NCBI RefSeq assembly: GCF_019393635.1
Contig: NC_057861.1
Coordinates: 54,573,532 to 54,637,531 of the forward strand
Reading direction: 5' to 3'
DNA length: 64,000 bases
Source: Dromiciops gliroides
Taxonomy: Eukaryota > Chordata > Mammalia > Microbiotheria > Microbiotheriidae
Within the stretch, counting starts at the first letter, position 1. Each line of letters starts with the position of its first letter. Made by a program: the position numbers and the translations under genes. The notes below the pieces were generated by a model that worked only from the letters and a program-made list of their open reading frames with translations, ran no database searches and was not told where the DNA came from. Positions 63,997-64,000 of this stretch are shown piece after piece.

Positions 63997-64000
63997 ATCA

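Larger units (their letters stand above)
53341..64000 (+). other. TMPRSS9: TMPRSS9 intron 2 (open to the right)
   Basis: No candidate for the next exon (rest of SEA domain, LDL-receptor repeat) was recognised by eye up to the window end. The intron would therefore exceed 10.6 kb. It contains L2, L1, ERV and SINE copies and an antisense CKB retrocopy. A short diverged exon could have been missed. Confidence 0.5.
62640..64000 (-). pseudogene. CKB: creatine kinase B retrocopy (processed, partial, open to the right)
   Basis: Creatine kinase B transfers phosphate between ATP and creatine in the cytosol. Minus-strand bases 63841-63032 encode about 268 uninterrupted residues matching CKB from about residue 107 to the terminal MPAQK and stop. 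The parent gene has several introns here; none is present, so this is a processed copy. The active-site cysteine context ILTCPS is kept. Differences from the human enzyme include G to V just after the RVRT motif, N to K after CPS, T to P and T to M in the RGTGGVDT loop, and a 7-residue deletion before the C-terminus. CKB-like 3' UTR follows (about 63031-62640), split by an S1 at 62705. A second S1 at 63842 splits the coding part, so the 5' end lies beyond 64000. The open frame suggests a fairly young copy. The changed loop residues argue against a working enzyme. Confidence 0.88.

Noticed and set aside
1..64000. CRISPR arrays, operons, bacterial or phage genes
   Set aside because: Repeats are dispersed retroelements without spacer structure. 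Composition, introns and SINEs are vertebrate.

Overview
The window is a repeat-saturated piece of a marsupial genome with very little coding sequence. The evidence is the repeat content. About 55 copies of one ~150-bp tRNA-derived SINE (called S1 here; it begins ggggcagctaggtggcgcag and matches my memory of the WSINE1 type of Australian marsupials) occur at roughly one per 1.2 kb. With them are marsupial-type L1 3' ends, CORE-SINEs/MIRs (S3), a longer ~250-bp tRNA-derived SINE (S2, with an RTE/BovB-like tail), very many L2 fragments, CR1/L3 fragments, two ERV LTRs and probable hAT remnants. I therefore infer an Australidelphian marsupial; I cannot name the species. Family names are from recall and were not checked by a search.

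Genes. The only locus I can support as a real gene is TMPRSS9 (polyserase-1), on the + strand. Two coding exons lie at 51299-51440 and 53213-53340, with good splice sites and matching phase. They encode the first 90 residues: cytoplasmic tail, membrane anchor and start of the SEA domain. The first coding exon has its own upstream splice acceptor at 51260, so a non-coding 5' exon must lie further left. The CpG-rich block at 1-420, with a consensus donor at 190, is a candidate promoter and first exon, which would make bases 190-51260 a ~51-kb first intron. No later TMPRSS9 exon was found up to 64000. Within this intron, on the opposite strand, lies an intronless creatine kinase B (CKB) retrocopy (about 62640 to beyond the window end). 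Its reading frame is still open, but two S1 copies interrupt it and several conserved residues are changed.

Layout. 1-420 CpG island; 540-9700 L2, L1, CR1 and SINEs; 10.8-10.9 kb compound CT/GT microsatellite; 14.4-15.1 kb probable LTR; 15.8-18.5 kb mostly unrecognised; 20.0-21.2 kb CR1/L3; 31-34 kb L2 with nested SINEs; 37.8-38.6 kb repeat-free block; 38.63-39.72 kb a ~1.1-kb pure polypurine tract; 44.3-45.45 kb a diverged inverted repeat; 49.1-50.9 kb an L2 with recognisable reverse-transcriptase coding; 51.2-53.4 kb TMPRSS9 exons; 57.4-61.3 kb one antisense L2 split by SINEs, an L1 end, an unnamed repeat and a rearranged ERV; 61.4-62.4 kb another L2; 62.6-64.0 kb CKB retrocopy.

I see no CRISPR array, operon, bacterial feature, functional tRNA or rRNA gene, and no convincing undescribed biological system. 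The points of interest are structural: the ERV with two outward-facing U3 ends, the polypurine tract, the 44-45 kb inverted repeat, multi-level nested insertions and the open-frame CKB retrocopy.
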